The notes under the pieces are model-generated. The model saw nothing but the letters and a program-made list of their open reading frames with translations, did no database searches and was not told the origin of the DNA. Below are positions 10,335-21,654 of a stretch of DNA of 64,000 nucleotides, one piece after another. The stretch is taken from assembly GCA_030549495.1 (NCBI GenBank), contig JAUIRK010000900.1, forward strand, positions 62,001-126,000. Direction: 5' to 3'. Origin of the DNA: Nectonema munidae (taxonomy: Eukaryota > Nematomorpha > Nectonematoida > Nectonematidae). Positions within the stretch are counted from its first letter, which is position 1; the number at the start of each line of letters is the position of its first letter. Both the position numbers and the translations under genes were made by a program.

Positions 10335-11040
10335 AAGGGCCGGTGCTAGGAATTGCGGGGTCCAATTAGAAATCTGATAACGGGCCCCGATTCTACATAC
10401 TGAAATTCATCGGTCCTTAAATTTCATATAAAAAATAAAAATATTTTTTTTCAAATTTTTCCACCGTAGTATGTTTAAATATCAGATATATATTATGAAT
10501 GTGCAAAAAAAATTGAAAAAAAAATTTTATTCTTCATTTTATACGCTAAAATATAATTAAAAATAACCAAATTGTGCATATTGTTCAAGGGCTTATAAAA
10601 AAAATTTCTGAATTTTATTGAAAACTAAAAATAATTTTAAAATATAAGTAAAAGGATGCTCTTTAATATAGGCGTGGTTTAAAATGTTTTAAAAAAAATT
10701 TCTCGCATAAAGTTTTGTTTCAAAGTTAAAATTTTGACAAAAAAAAATTTTTTTAAAATGAAATTTTTTTTTTAATTTTTCCACCGTAGTATGTTTATAT
10801 ATCAGATATATTTTATGAATGTGGAAAAAAATTAAAAAAAAAATTTTATTCTTCATTTTACACGCTAAAATATAGTGAAAATGGCAAAATTGTGCATATT
10901 GTTCAAGGCTTTTAAAAAAAAATTCTGAATTTTATTGAAAACTAAAAATAATTCAAAAATATAGGTAAAAAGATGCTCTTTAAGATGCGCGTGGTTTAAA
11001 ATGTTTTTCAAAAAATTTCTCGCATAAACTTTTCTTTAAA
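10335..11040. mobile_element. hAT-type terminus followed by a 330-bp tandem duplication
   Basis: AGGGCCGGTGCTAGGAATTG at about 10335 resembles the terminus of the element at 25769-26030. From about 10441 a unit of about 330 bp occurs twice. The anchor CCACCGTAGTATGTTTA is at 10461 and 10791, and CTCGCATAAA marks both ends. The second terminus was not found. No coding sequence. Confidence 0.5.
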
Positions 11041-11784
11041 AGTTAAAAATTTGAAAATTTCGACACACAATTTTTTAAAAAATTGTTAAAATCAAAAAAA
11101 ATATATCAAAAATAAATATTTTTCAAAATTTTAAAATTCTAAAATAAAATATAAGCAATTTTGAATAAGTTGATGTAAAAATTGGAAAAAAATAATTTTG
11201 TTATGATTTAAAATTTTTGAATCAAAAATATCAACTTTTTGAAAATGCAAAGCTTTTTTTTATAAAAAAAAGAATTTTTTTTTTCGAAAATTTTTTTTAC
11301 AAAATCATTTATTTATAAAAGTACTTTAACTTACGTAAAAAAAATTTTTAATTTTTAAAACATCTCGCGGGAATTGAAAAAGTGAGAAACTTTAGAGTTC
11401 AGGTACGGGTCAATGAACTCACCCTGAGGTCATTTAACTTAGACCACGTGATAGCGCTCCAGAAATGAGGTAGATGAACATTTTATAGCTTGGAAAAAAC
11501 TTTTTTAATCTAAAAGTAATTTGACTTTGAATGCTAAAATTAAAAAGAAAATCGGTTCCCCAAATGGTGAAATATATATACCTACCTAGTCCTACATATA
11601 TATATATATATGATTCGCTTGAAATTATCATATATTAGATATAAATAATAATAAGAAAAACAAAAATTTGAAGTGAAGTAAAAAAAATTTAAAATGCGAG
11701 AAATTTTAAAAATGTTATAAAATAATTTTATAAAACTCAAATAAATCAAAAAATACACATAGTTATAGTTTTTTTATTTTATCT
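11041..11784. other. AT-rich non-coding DNA
   Basis: Long A and T runs were seen with no coding frame or clear element. A short more GC-balanced block (about 11360-11460) was not identified. Confidence 0.5.
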
Positions 11785-12780
11785 ATTTGGTCCATATGGA
11801 CCCGAAAGCAGTGGCGTAGCTATAAAAATTGCCACCTGGGGCGATTCATGAATTTGACGCCTCTCTTTTATTTTAAAAATAAATAAAATCTTGGTAAGAA
11901 TGCCTAGGCCTAATACCCCTTCCTTAGATACCCCTACTTAAGATTGATTTTGCGTTTTTCTTTAAAAATATAACTCATATCAAAAGGTGCCTTACCTTAA
12001 CAAAATTGCAACATATGTTGTGAAAGAATACTTGAAAGTTGAAACTTGTGACAGTTAGATTTCAGTTGAAGTAAAAAGACTAATGGGTCAGACTAAACAC
12101 CCCAAACATCCCAAAACACGTCATATAATTCTAAAGCACTACAAAAAAGAGGGTTAGATAAAAAACCAAGAAATAACAGGAAGCACCTCAAAACATCCGA
12201 AAACACCTCAAAACATCCCAAAACACGCCAAATAGTTCTAAAGCACTACAAAAAAAATGGTTACACTAAAAATCCCAAAACACCCAGAAATAACCGAAAG
12301 CACATCAGAACATCCCAAAAACGGCAAATAATTCTAAGGCACTACAAAAAAATCTTAAAAATTCCTCAAAACATCCCAAAACATTAAAAACACGGCAAAA
12401 ATTCCTAATCACCTCAAAAAATTGCAAAAAACGACAAATATTTCTAAAGCACTACAAAAAAGATCCTAAAAACTCCTTAAAACTTTCGAATTTTTTTGGG
12501 GTTTTTATTCTAACCATCTTTTTTTATAATGTTTTAAAATTATTTACCGTATTTTGGGGTGTTTTGGGATGTTTAGTCAGACTGCCTGTCTCCCTCACTT
12601 ATGTGAGATTAAATATTAGCTTTTTTCAGATGTCTGCTGGCAAATGTGCTTTATATGTCTTCTATTTTTTGTTTTTCAAATCATATTGATTGCAACATTT
12701 AAGTAAGTTCAGAAATGCCGCCCGAAGCGAATCGTCCCCTCCTAGCTACGCCACTGCCCGAAAGGGTAATATGTAACTTT
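11785..12780. mobile_element. piggyBac-type terminus split by a hAT MITE
   Basis: Joining the flanks of the MITE at 11809-12756 gives GGTCCATATGGACCC followed by GAAAGGGTAATATGTAAC. The same motif occurs at 35541-35606, where it ends in a TTAA beside a piggyBac gene, and in diverged form at 12912-12945. This is probably the end of a piggyBac-type or related non-autonomous element, and it was the target of the hAT insertion. Confidence 0.5.
11809..12756. mobile_element. hAT-type non-autonomous transposon (948 bp) with 8-bp target duplication
   Basis: The element starts CAGTGGCGTAGCTA and ends TAGCTACGCCACTG, a perfect 14-bp terminal inverted repeat. CCCGAAAG is directly duplicated on both sides (11801-11808 and 12757-12764). 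An 8-bp duplication with CAGTGGCG ends fits the hAT superfamily. There is no transposase frame. The interior (about 12085-12600) holds diverged direct copies of a unit with CATCCCAAAACAC and CTAAAGCACTACAAAAAA, and the right side carries the same motif inverted (TTTTGGGATGTTTAGTCAG). The exact ends suggest fairly recent mobility in trans. Confidence 0.9.
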
Positions 12781-12903
12781 TTTGTTATTGTAATCGCGGC
12801 GTGTTTATTTACACAGAAAACGATAGAGAATACTTATTATTATAAAAAAATTAAACTCAAAAAATTTTATGATAATACATTTAATATATTTTGTTTTATT
12901 TTT

Positions 12904-12945
12904 AGGTATGCTATGGGTCTAAATGGACCCAAAGGCGTAATAAGT
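12904..12945. repeat. diverged copy of the piggyBac-type terminal motif
   Basis: GGGTCTAAATGGACCC followed by AAAGGCGTAATAAGTA matches the motif at 35545-35580 at about three quarters of positions. It lies about 140 bp from the sister motif at 12757, so the two could be the ends or an internal duplication of one small element. Confidence 0.4.
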
Positions 12946-13010
12946 AATCAATTTAGACCATATCTTTTAGCCAGCCATACTAGAAGCAATAATTATTCTC
13001 CTTTTTTTAG

Positions 13011-13108
13011 TTTTCGGTATCACATTAAAGGAAAATATAATCTTCCATAGCTGGACAGATGGTAAAGATAGTCACGATCCAGAATCAAAACCAGACCATC
13101 TGGATTGA
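13011..13108 (+). pseudogene. short conserved terminal exon, copy 1 (SWxDGxDS)
   Basis: After the acceptor CTTTTTTTAG the frame reads GITLKENIIFHSWTDGKDS and ends HDPESKPDHLD before TGA. A homologous exon lies at 36637-36741 on the other strand, with the same acceptor, the same phase (two leading bases TT) and IIFHSWADGIDSQD. Sequence outside the exon is not shared. I do not recognise the domain. The 10178 collagen exon lies upstream on the same strand and might belong to the same decayed gene, but no link is shown. Confidence 0.4.
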
Positions 13109-13521
13109 TACCCTACGCTCCAACCACTAGGCATTCTGATAACTTAATCTCTTTCTCTAAAATTTATATAGTACTTTAACTTTTCTTGAATTTTGAAGCT
13201 TTTCATAAAAAAAATATGTTCATGAAATTTTTCAGAGTTCCAAACCAATAAAGATACAGAGAAATTCAGTGCCAGACATAAAATTTATTAAATGAATTAT
13301 GTTCTAAAGCTTTATTTATTACTTTGAAACATCTGCAAATGTTAAATATCCAAAAAGCTAAAAACTAGTGTATTGATGAATCTATATGGCTTTAAAGGAG
13401 ACAAAATATGGCAATAAAATAAAAGCATCGATCGATGTAAAGATGAATAAAAAATTTCGAAAATATTACTGACCAATTAAGTCTCTATGAATTAATGAAT
13501 GCTTATTATCTTGTTGTTAGC

Positions 13522-14194
13522 TTAATATAAGAAAATATAATAGTGAACTCCTTTTCTCCTATCAATGTATTGATTATTATTATTCATTCCAAAAAAGTAT
13601 GCGTTTCTCTTCTTTTTCTTCTTCTTTTTAGCACCAAAACGTCGATTAAAATTTTTGAGGCTTTGAAAAGATTGAACTACGGCTCCATCTTGGGGCTGCT
13701 TGCGATAATATTGAGAATAATCCTCACCTCCTGACATGATGGAAAGTGGTTCTTTATTTCCATAAGCTAACTCATCATAATTATGGATAGAGCGGTCAAC
13801 GTACGAATCAAATGTATCAAGTAGGTTGAAGTTGTAGTGATTGTTATAATAATTATTGTTATACGTGATATGATTGTTATGTTTGAAGTTTCGGGAAGGC
13901 TTTCTAGGAGTTTCGTAAAAGTTTCTGTTCATATAACTCTCGATTCTTTCATTGCTGTTTTGATAGGGAGTTGAGTGGGGTGTTGAGAAGGAAGAAACTT
14001 TAACACTATTTTTTATACGATTGTAATACGCATTTTTAGGATGAGAGTTGAAGTGTGGATTATAATTCTTTGCAAAGCCTGATTTATCGTAGAAATCATT
14101 TTGTGAATATACTTCATTCTTTCTAGGCTTTTCCACCATCCTCCATCTTTTGCGGGAGAAGGAAGGATTGTAGTAATTTGATGTTGATATATTT
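13522..14194 (-). CDS. Asn/Tyr-rich low-complexity protein exon
   Basis: From the Met at 14139 the frame gives 205 residues. The open frame extends upstream to an acceptor-like TCAACTTTAAG (about 14195-14205), so the Met may be internal to an exon. The product is rich in Asn, Tyr, Phe and Ser (NNHITYNNNYYNNHYNF). It has a Lys run near residue 175 (AKKKKKKKRNAYF) and ends YIFLY. No transposon motif is seen and no family is recognised. It could be the last exon of a secreted or matrix-type host protein. Low complexity also allows a chance frame. Confidence 0.4.
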
Positions 14195-14229
14195 TTCTTA
14201 AAGTTGATAATAATAATAATAATAGCAAT

Positions 14230-14825
14230 TATAAAATAATTAAAAAAAAATTTTTTTAAACCTTCAATTTCTATGAAGAAGAAGAAGAAATTTTTATTGC
14301 ACGTTATAAAAAAACATATGAAGCTTTCTTAAGTATTTCAAGGGTTATACAACCCTAGTAGAAATTCTTTGCGATTTTATATTATGCACAAATATGTATA
14401 TTGCTTTAAATTAGAAAAGTAAGTTTGTAGAAATTGGCTGGAAATTTTGCTTTGGAAATTGAAAGAACAAAATTTCATGGAGCTCTTTGGATCCATTCCG
14501 AACACTCAGTATCCGCCATTAGTTGTTCATTAGCTCCCAGGATAAGCTTAAACTTGTAATTTCTTAAGTTAGTCTAAAATTCGACAGCGCATAAGTTTTC
14601 ATGTGAAATTAATTCTTTTTAACCACATTTATATGTACAAAATTATTTAAACCACATCCCTTCAAATTTCGTGATTTTTCTTAAAATGTCAAGCTACATC
14701 ATTTGATATTTTCATGGTGGTTAAATGTACGTCTCATGCCAAAAACTGTTAAACAAAATCAAAATTTAATATTTTTTATACAGTTTTTAACACATACGAC
14801 TTATTTATATTTAATTAGATCATAA
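14230..14825. other. no gene seen
   Basis: AT-rich DNA with no supported feature. Confidence 0.5.
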
Positions 14826-15500
14826 ACATGGCTACTTTTAGAAAATATCTATCAAAATTTTGATTGACGATAAACATTATTCATTCAAATTTTATATAAA
14901 ATATTTGTTTTTATACTAAATCCGCCATGCTGGTTTCATTTCTGGACTGAGCTTTTCATTTAGCTTATTAAAATATCTGAAAGTGGCAATTAAATTTGTG
15001 GTTTTTCTCTGAAAGTTGTCTCAAAAAATTTTTATTAAAATTTTACATGAAATATATATTTTTATATAAAATCAATGATATTGGTTTCATTTATTGACTC
15101 AGAATTTGCATTTAAAATTGTGAAAATATCCGAAAGCTTCAATTAAATTTGCTGTTTATAAATGAAAATTGTTTCTTTAATTTTTTTTCATATTTTATAT
15201 ATAATATCCGTTTTTATACCAATTTGATCAGGCTAGTTTCATTTTTTGACTTTGTTTTTGCAATAGGGTTTGATAATGCCTGAAAATGCAAATTTAATTA
15301 ATTATTTATGCTTGAAAATTATCTCGAAAATATTGGTAAAAAAAAATATTTTTTTTATGCTAAATCCACAATTTAGCTTAAAATTTCATGCTAAATTTTG
15401 ATTGAGGATAAAATTCTGTCTCTTAAATTATCATTCAAATTATAATTTTTTATCCAAAATCGACTATGGTTTTTTCATTTCTGTACTTTATTTTTGACAA
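14826..15500. repeat. diverged satellite-like tandem array, locus 1
   Basis: About four degenerate units of 145-170 bp carry the marks of the array at 58780: CCGCCATGCTGGTTTCATTTCTGGACT, later GGTTTCATTTATTGACT and CTAGTTTCATTTTTTGACT, each with downstream AATTAAATTTG, GAAAATTGTCTC and an ATATATTTTTAT block. It is older than the second locus, judging by unit divergence. Confidence 0.65.
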
Positions 15501-16520
15501 TTCGGTTAAAGATACCAGAAAGCAGGAAGAGAAGGAGCGGGGGGTGCACTGTCCCCTACCTCTTTTTGATGTACCCCCACCTAAAAAAATCACCTGTTAC
15601 ATACATGATAGGCTAGATTCACTGATTGACCAGCTATAGATATTTTACATGATTTTGACTGTTTTTGGTGTAGTTTTTTCTGCTGATTTCAAATTCATAA
15701 CTCATTTTTCTCCATCACCTTGTGTTTTGTAAAAATTGACAAAAACCACTTTTAAATATATCATTCATTATGTTTTTTATTCTTAATTTAATACAACAAC
15801 ATTATTTTATTTGAAAATATTTTTAGGTAAAGTAAGACATTAAAATATTTGAAATCTATTAAGAACAATCATATGCCATTCGGAGTTCCAACGATATCGG
15901 CCCTTCATATAAAGCTCGTCACTCTGTAAAATATCCAGAAGTTGATGCAGTTACAAAAACAGTTCCTCATAATTCTATTTGTCCAATACCAATACCACCA
16001 ACAAATTACACAATTGTTTTTAGAAGAACAAGAACATTCAACTTCGGTTTCCAGCTATGATTCTGACAAGACTACCAGGCTGAAAGGATATACATTTTGT
16101 GAAGAAAGAGGACCTTTCTGATGTTGTCCAAGATTGCTTAACAAAAAGTCAGTCTGAATTAACCTTCGCATACCACTGTTGGGCTTTTTACTCCACTGTT
16201 TTTTTCAACTCAAAATTTAGGCCACAAAAAAATATGTAAGGTGGATGAAAATTAACACCCAAATTTGAAGAAATTAATGAAGTTTTCATTTTTTACTTCG
16301 ACTTAAATTTTTAACAAAAATTTCAGGGGTTGATGACCCAAAAGTCAACATGACTTCAAAAAAAAATTTCAATATTTTTTGAATTTTCGTAAGACTTCCA
16401 TAAAACATTTTTTATATTAAGATTAGTAAACTTCTGTTATTTCTGTGTGATAAAATCTGATGAAAAAATGATTTTTAAAAAACAAGCAAAAAAATTTATT
16501 AACGCCATCTATATATTTTA
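15501..16520. other. no gene seen
   Basis: AT-rich DNA with short unplaced fragments. A G/C-rich patch near 15535-15585 (GGGGGGTGCACTGTCCCC) looks like part of an old element end. No frame of note. Confidence 0.45.
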
Positions 16521-16551
16521 AATTACAATGCAAAAACAAAAATGTATAAAC

Positions 16552-18453
16552 TTATCTGCTATTAGAGTGACAAGTAGGACATATCAGATAAGAATGCCTT
16601 TTACAAATAAATTTTTTACAAAACGAGCACTTTCTGGTACCCCTGCTTCTGGGTTTGCATCCCGGAATAGTGCAGTATCCTCCGCTATTCGAACTACTTT
16701 CATTTATTTCTCTTTGAGGGAGAAATCCATAATACGATAAAATATTTTTGATAGGTCGTGATATTTGTGAAACTTTAGAGCGTACAAGCATTGACTGTTC
16801 ACAAAGTTTGAGAGATAAAAGCTTCAAAAAAAATTTCCTGCCTCCTTTTCTAGTTGAGCAATGTGTATCGGTGTTGAAACTATAAATTACCCAAGAGTTG
16901 AACGCTGTGATATCTAAGTAATTTGTAAAAACAGCCATAGTCTATCTTCTACTAGGAAAATCCCTTGCCATTCTGTTGAAACAATCAACACCGCTTTTAT
17001 ACTTATTGTAAAGAACCAAGGTTTCGGGCTTGTTTTTATACGATGTTATAGCCACACTCCGAGTATGTTGGGAAGATAAGATATAAACCGCTTTAAAATT
17101 TTGCCTAGCATGTTTCATCGGAATGTAAGTTGAAATAGAAGCATACTCTGAGTAAACGAACTTTCAGTTTCTTGTAAGTTTAAATTACGAATGTATTTAG
17201 GTTTCAGAATATTGGGTAGAAAACGACGATTTGAGTTTATAGTGCCGCAAATAGTTAAATCTTTGCTTAGGGCCCACTTCGCTAGTTCATGAGATGTGAA
17301 AAAACGATCAAGAAAAACTCCACATCCCCGTGGTAAATTTGATCCAATTATTAGTCTTTTACAAATTTCTAAACTAGAAAAATAACATTTATCTAGCAAA
17401 CCAGAAATGTAAATTTCAGGCTTCATTACATAAAAAGTGTTAGCACCATTCATATGATATACTTTGATACCATAGTGGCCGGGTTTACTCTTATCATATA
17501 TTTTTATGGGACATCCTCCTCTGAACTTGACTAATTGCTCATCAATAGTAACTGCATCTAGAGGCGTCCAATACCTATGACAATTATCAAAAAAATGACT
17601 ATGAATCACTCTGATTGCTGATAGTTTATCATTTTGATTTCTATCAATTGAACAATAAAAACGAATAAAAATATTTATATATGTGAACATCCTTCTTCCC
17701 ATCGCTGCACGCAAAAAAGGGTCGCCATTTTTGAAGAAAAGATACCGCGTCGCTATTCTTTGGTCTTTAGCTTGTACAATGTAAATAAGACATCCAAAGT
17801 AAGCTAGTAGGTCACTTATATTAAACCTTTCATGGCAAGCCTTTAACTCTTCCTATTTTGAAATGCTTTTACTAAATAAATTATTTTTACTATACATCTG
17901 ATGTCAGACAAAATATAAACCCCAAAATTCAGTCTTTAGAACTTCATAAATTAGAAAGTTTTATAGGAATCATAAAAAATAATGAAACTTATATAGTTAA
18001 GGAATGTCTTCTAAAGATTGATTTTTTGAGCATATATTTTTATAAAGTTAAAAAAACTTACTTGTAATTTTCTTCTGCTTTTTTCTTCGTCATTTCAAAA
18101 ATATGGGTTATTATAGTAATATCAAAGAACAAATTGAAAATTTTGACAATATCCTTTAGAATTTTTGCTTCATTTGTTGGACCATATGGACGTAGAGATA
18201 AATTACGGCAATTTCGAGCTTGAACACGACCAGTGATGGAGTCTTGAGATTCCCAAAAATATCTTGTACCGTCCGGGGCTATCAAGTTTTCATCCACATT
18301 TTCCAGAGTTTCTACTTCTCTTTCCTCAAGTTCTTCAAATGACTCTTCTCTTGAAAGGGGAACTTCTTCATATATATCCGACGCTGAATCGTCCGAGCTA
18401 TAAAAGTACTCATCAGATTCGGTAGACGTTGAATATTCGCTTAAAGTGTTCAT
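16552..18453 (-). pseudogene. piggyBac transposase gene, near complete, with one intron
   Basis: Exon 1 starts at the Met at 18453 (MNTLSEYSTSTESDEY). It is an acidic N-terminus with RYFWESQDSITGRVQ and KDIVKIFNLFFDITI, ending at a GTAAG donor near 18059. Exon 2 begins about 17850 (LLAYFGCLIYIVQAK, RAAMGRRMF). It carries the catalytic region TIDEQLVKFRGGCPI (first Asp), GVFLDRFFTSHELAKWAL (second Asp) and YNKYKSGVDCFNR (third Asp). It ends in the Cys/His finger CSFCKKFICKRHS..CPTC (about 16570-16640). One frame break follows about 17115, and a stop interrupts the RRxxRWP box near 16942. The intron is about 210 bp. Confidence 0.85.
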
Positions 18454-18479
18454 GATTGTGGCAAATAACAAAATAATGA

Positions 18480-19130
18480 ACGTGAAAAAAACTTATTCAA
18501 CACAAAGCTTTGTATCGTAAATCAACGGTGAATGCTGTGCAAAAGGAATTATCTTCCAGAAAGAGAACGCATAAACAAATGCCAAACAGATATTGATTTT
18601 TATTACGCAAGGTTTGCTACATACTGTCATATAAACAAATCGTCCAAGGAACAACCAACATTATTTATTATGATAATCAGGTCCCTTTTATTCTCAATAG
18701 ATATAGATTTCTTTTCTCCTGCTATCAACAAAAGGCAGCCTATAAAAGCGACTTGTCCTACTTATAAATTTATTTACCAAGACAACGCCTGTAAATATCA
18801 CTGGAAAATGAGGCTTTTTTACAAAAAGTTGTAGATAAAGATTTTATAAAAGCTATGGTATTTTAATATTATATTCAATTTATTATTATGCCATTCATTT
18901 TTTTTATTTACCTATATATTCTCGTAAATATTTGTTTTTTTAAAAAAAAAGATGGCGTTAAATTGAATATAATAAAACTTTTATTTTTTGTTGATTTGCT
19001 TTCTAAGTTTTTCTCAGAAACAATGGTTAGATGAATTATTATTGAGATAAAAAAATCCTCAAAAACAAAAAATCAGATGTTATAAACTTATTAAATGTTT
19101 CTTATTTAGATCTAACTTTATTTTAACTTG
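18480..19130. other. no supported gene
   Basis: A plus-strand frame at 18532-18834 has no recognised motif and no paralogue here. It may be chance or an untranslated flank of the piggyBac element. The rest is AT-rich. Confidence 0.4.
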
Positions 19131-19199
19131 AAAATAACAGGACATGGGCTTTTTACTCCAGTATTGTGGCATTGGTGTATTATTTATATTCTGTGGCAT

Positions 19200-20230
19200 G
19201 CGAAAGAATTTAATTTGCTGGTACCTGGCACAACTACTTCGCGTTTTCGTAACGGGCATAAGAAACTTGTTAAATTCTTCGAGATGAATGACACACTTTG
19301 CTACTGCTCGGACATTGAAGGACTTATGGCAAGCCTTGGGATTGAACACTTTACTGAAGAATGGTGATTGTTCATTGATTCATCTAAAACAAACTTGAAA
19401 GCACTATTATTGCATAATGGTAACCGAAATGCATCAATTCCTGTGGGATATTCTATTCATCTTAAAGAAACTTATGAAAGCATTTCACATCTTCTTGAAA
19501 AAATAAACTATCCTCAATATAAATGCTTCATCTGTGGTGATTTGAAGATTGTAACATTTTAATAGGCTTGCAGATAACACAAAGTACTGGTGTTTTATTT
19601 GCGAATGGGGCAACAGAGATAGAAAACAACACTACGTGAAAAAGATTTGGCTAATTAGAAATTCATTTCAATCAGGAGAGAAAAATGTTCTTCGTATGCC
19701 ATTGATTGAAAAAAATAAAGTGCTCATGCCACCCTTCCACATCAAGTTTGGCCTCATGAAGAACTTTATGAAGACGCTAAATATTGAATCAGAAGCTTTC
19801 AAATATTTATGCAAAATGTTCCCAAAGTTGAATTATGCTAAAGTAAAGGAGGGAGTGTTCATAGGTCCACAAATATAAAAAAAGTGATTCTTGTTACAAC
19901 CTTCCAGACCTTTTTGAATGATGTTGAAAAAAAAGGCATGGACGGTCTTTAAATCTATTGTGGCTAATTTCCTTGGAAATAATAAGTCTGAAGACTATTT
20001 TCAAATTGTAGAAAATTGAATCATTGCCTATAAAGTATTGTGTGCAAATATGTCGCTGAAGATAAACCTCCTCGATTCTCATCTTCATTTCTTCCATGAA
20101 AACCTAGGTTCTGTGAGTGATGAATACGGAGAACGTTTCCATCAGGACATCAGTGATGGAGTCACGATATCAAGGCCGATGGAGTGTAACAATGCTAGCA
20201 GATTACTGCTAGACACTTCAGCGTGATAAA
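19200..20230 (+). pseudogene. decayed paralogue of the 55480-57186 CACTA-like transposase
   Basis: Blocks align in order with that protein: KKLVKFFEMNDTLCYCSDIE, LFIDSSKTNLKALLLHNGN, EKINYPQYKCFICGDLKIV, HIKFGLMKNFMKTLN, KYLCKMFPKLNYAKVKEGVF, then SLKINLLDSHLHFF and EYGERFHQDI. By eye, identity is roughly half. Stops and frame changes separate the blocks (near 19366, 19560, 19880 and 20020), so it is dead. The N-terminal zinc-binding part is not seen. No CACTG terminus was found nearby. The divergence suggests a separate, older subfamily. Confidence 0.8.
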
Positions 20231-20594
20231 AAAATGTTCAATATAAACGAAAGTCAACAGCCAGAAAATTTAAGCCGAAAACTTTTTAAAATATTTATTA
20301 CTAATGCGTATTTTATAGTATATGGGGTTTTTAATTTCATAATAATTATCATATAAATCCTTTTACTTTTCTTCTTTTTTTATTTCAAATTTTTTTTAAA
20401 TAAATAAATTATAATTTTTTAAACTCTTATATCACAAAAATGGGGGGTTAGAGCGAGAAAGGGATTTCATATCTTAAATCAGCGTATTTCACTTGTATAA
20501 AAACAGGTCTTGGATACTAAGATATCCACAACATTATAAAAATTGTTGTTCAGTGTACTAGTCAATAAACAGGTTTTCTGACTATAATATATAA

Positions 20595-20982
20595 TGTTGG
20601 GAGCCTTGTGAAACTCTAAAACCGGGTAATACCGACTTTCTTAACGCTGAAAGACTAGGACCTGTACTATGCATCATAAAAACAATACTCTTAACTATAA
20701 AAAAGGTTAAAACATGTCTAACTTTAGACCAACTTAAAACGGAGTGAAGCGTTGTCATGATTAGTAAATTTGATGCTTTTGTTCTACTGTTTTATTTCCT
20801 TTCTATCTAAGTTACGCATGGCTGGTACTCTCTTTTATTTTGTATAATATTATTTCAAGTTGTTCATTTCATTAGTTTCCCTTTTGTTCTACATTATATA
20901 TATATTTTTCGGATACTTAGATTTAATAGAATAAAGCCAAGCTTTGGTTATCTTTAATTTGTTTACACACTACTACATGACA
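20595..20982 (+). repeat. 5' LTR of the Gypsy fossil
   Basis: The right 180 bp (from TCTATCTAAGTTACGCATGG to CTACTACATGACA) recurs at 23854-24037. The left boundary at TGTTGGGAGCC is inferred, because the other LTR copy does not cover it. Confidence 0.65.
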
Positions 20983-21002
20983 ATTTATTCTATTAATCTT
21001 AC

Positions 21003-21644
21003 ATGGACAAAATAATTCGCCTTGATAAATTTGATACACCTACTTCTGATCCACTATGTGGAAAGTTATGGAAACTTTGGTATCGTAATTTTAAATACTA
21101 CCTTACTACTATTGAACAGCTAAGCCCTAATAAGCTCGAAGTTTTATATCTGTACATTGGCCCCTTTGTCGCTGATATTATCGAGGGCTGTTCAAACTTC
21201 AATGATGATATTGATCAACTTAAGTCGTCCTATGAAAAGTCTCCTAGTATTATTCATGCAAGGCATTTACTTTCTACCCGTTTACAGCAAGAGAACGAGA
21301 CCATTGACGAATACCTCCAAGCCTTAAATCGTCTTTCCGCTGATTGCTACTTCGAAAGTGTGGATGCTGCTACCTATAAAGACGAATCTGTTAGGGACTC
21401 TTTTATACGAGGGCTTCGTTCTTCGGCAATACGTGCTAGATTATTAGAACATGATAAGTTAAATCTCAAAGAAGCCATCCAACGTGCCCGGGCACTCGAA
21501 CAGGCTCAACGTCATTGTGAATCCTATGTCTCTAAAGATCTTTCTTATCCTACAATCGCTGCTACTATTGCTGCTACTACTCCAACTGCTTCTTCCCAAG
21601 ACCATGCCGAGATTGTAGTTCTCAAACGGCTATCAAATGTCTAA
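21003..21644 (+). pseudogene. Gypsy gag region (fossil)
   Basis: The frame starts just after the 5' LTR and reads as the Ty3/Gypsy capsid-type gag: LSTRLQQENETIDEYLQALN, DESVRDSFIRGLRS and RARALEQAQRH are the family hallmarks. In the family it forms the particle that packages element RNA. The element as a whole is broken. Confidence 0.8.
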
Positions 21645-21654
21645 CAACCATCTT

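Noticed and set aside
12904-12945. A collagen-like reading (GLNGPKG) after an acceptor-like TTTTTAG
   Set aside because: The same bases match the piggyBac-type terminal palindrome at 35545, which by chance also reads as Gly-X-Y, so an element end explains it better.
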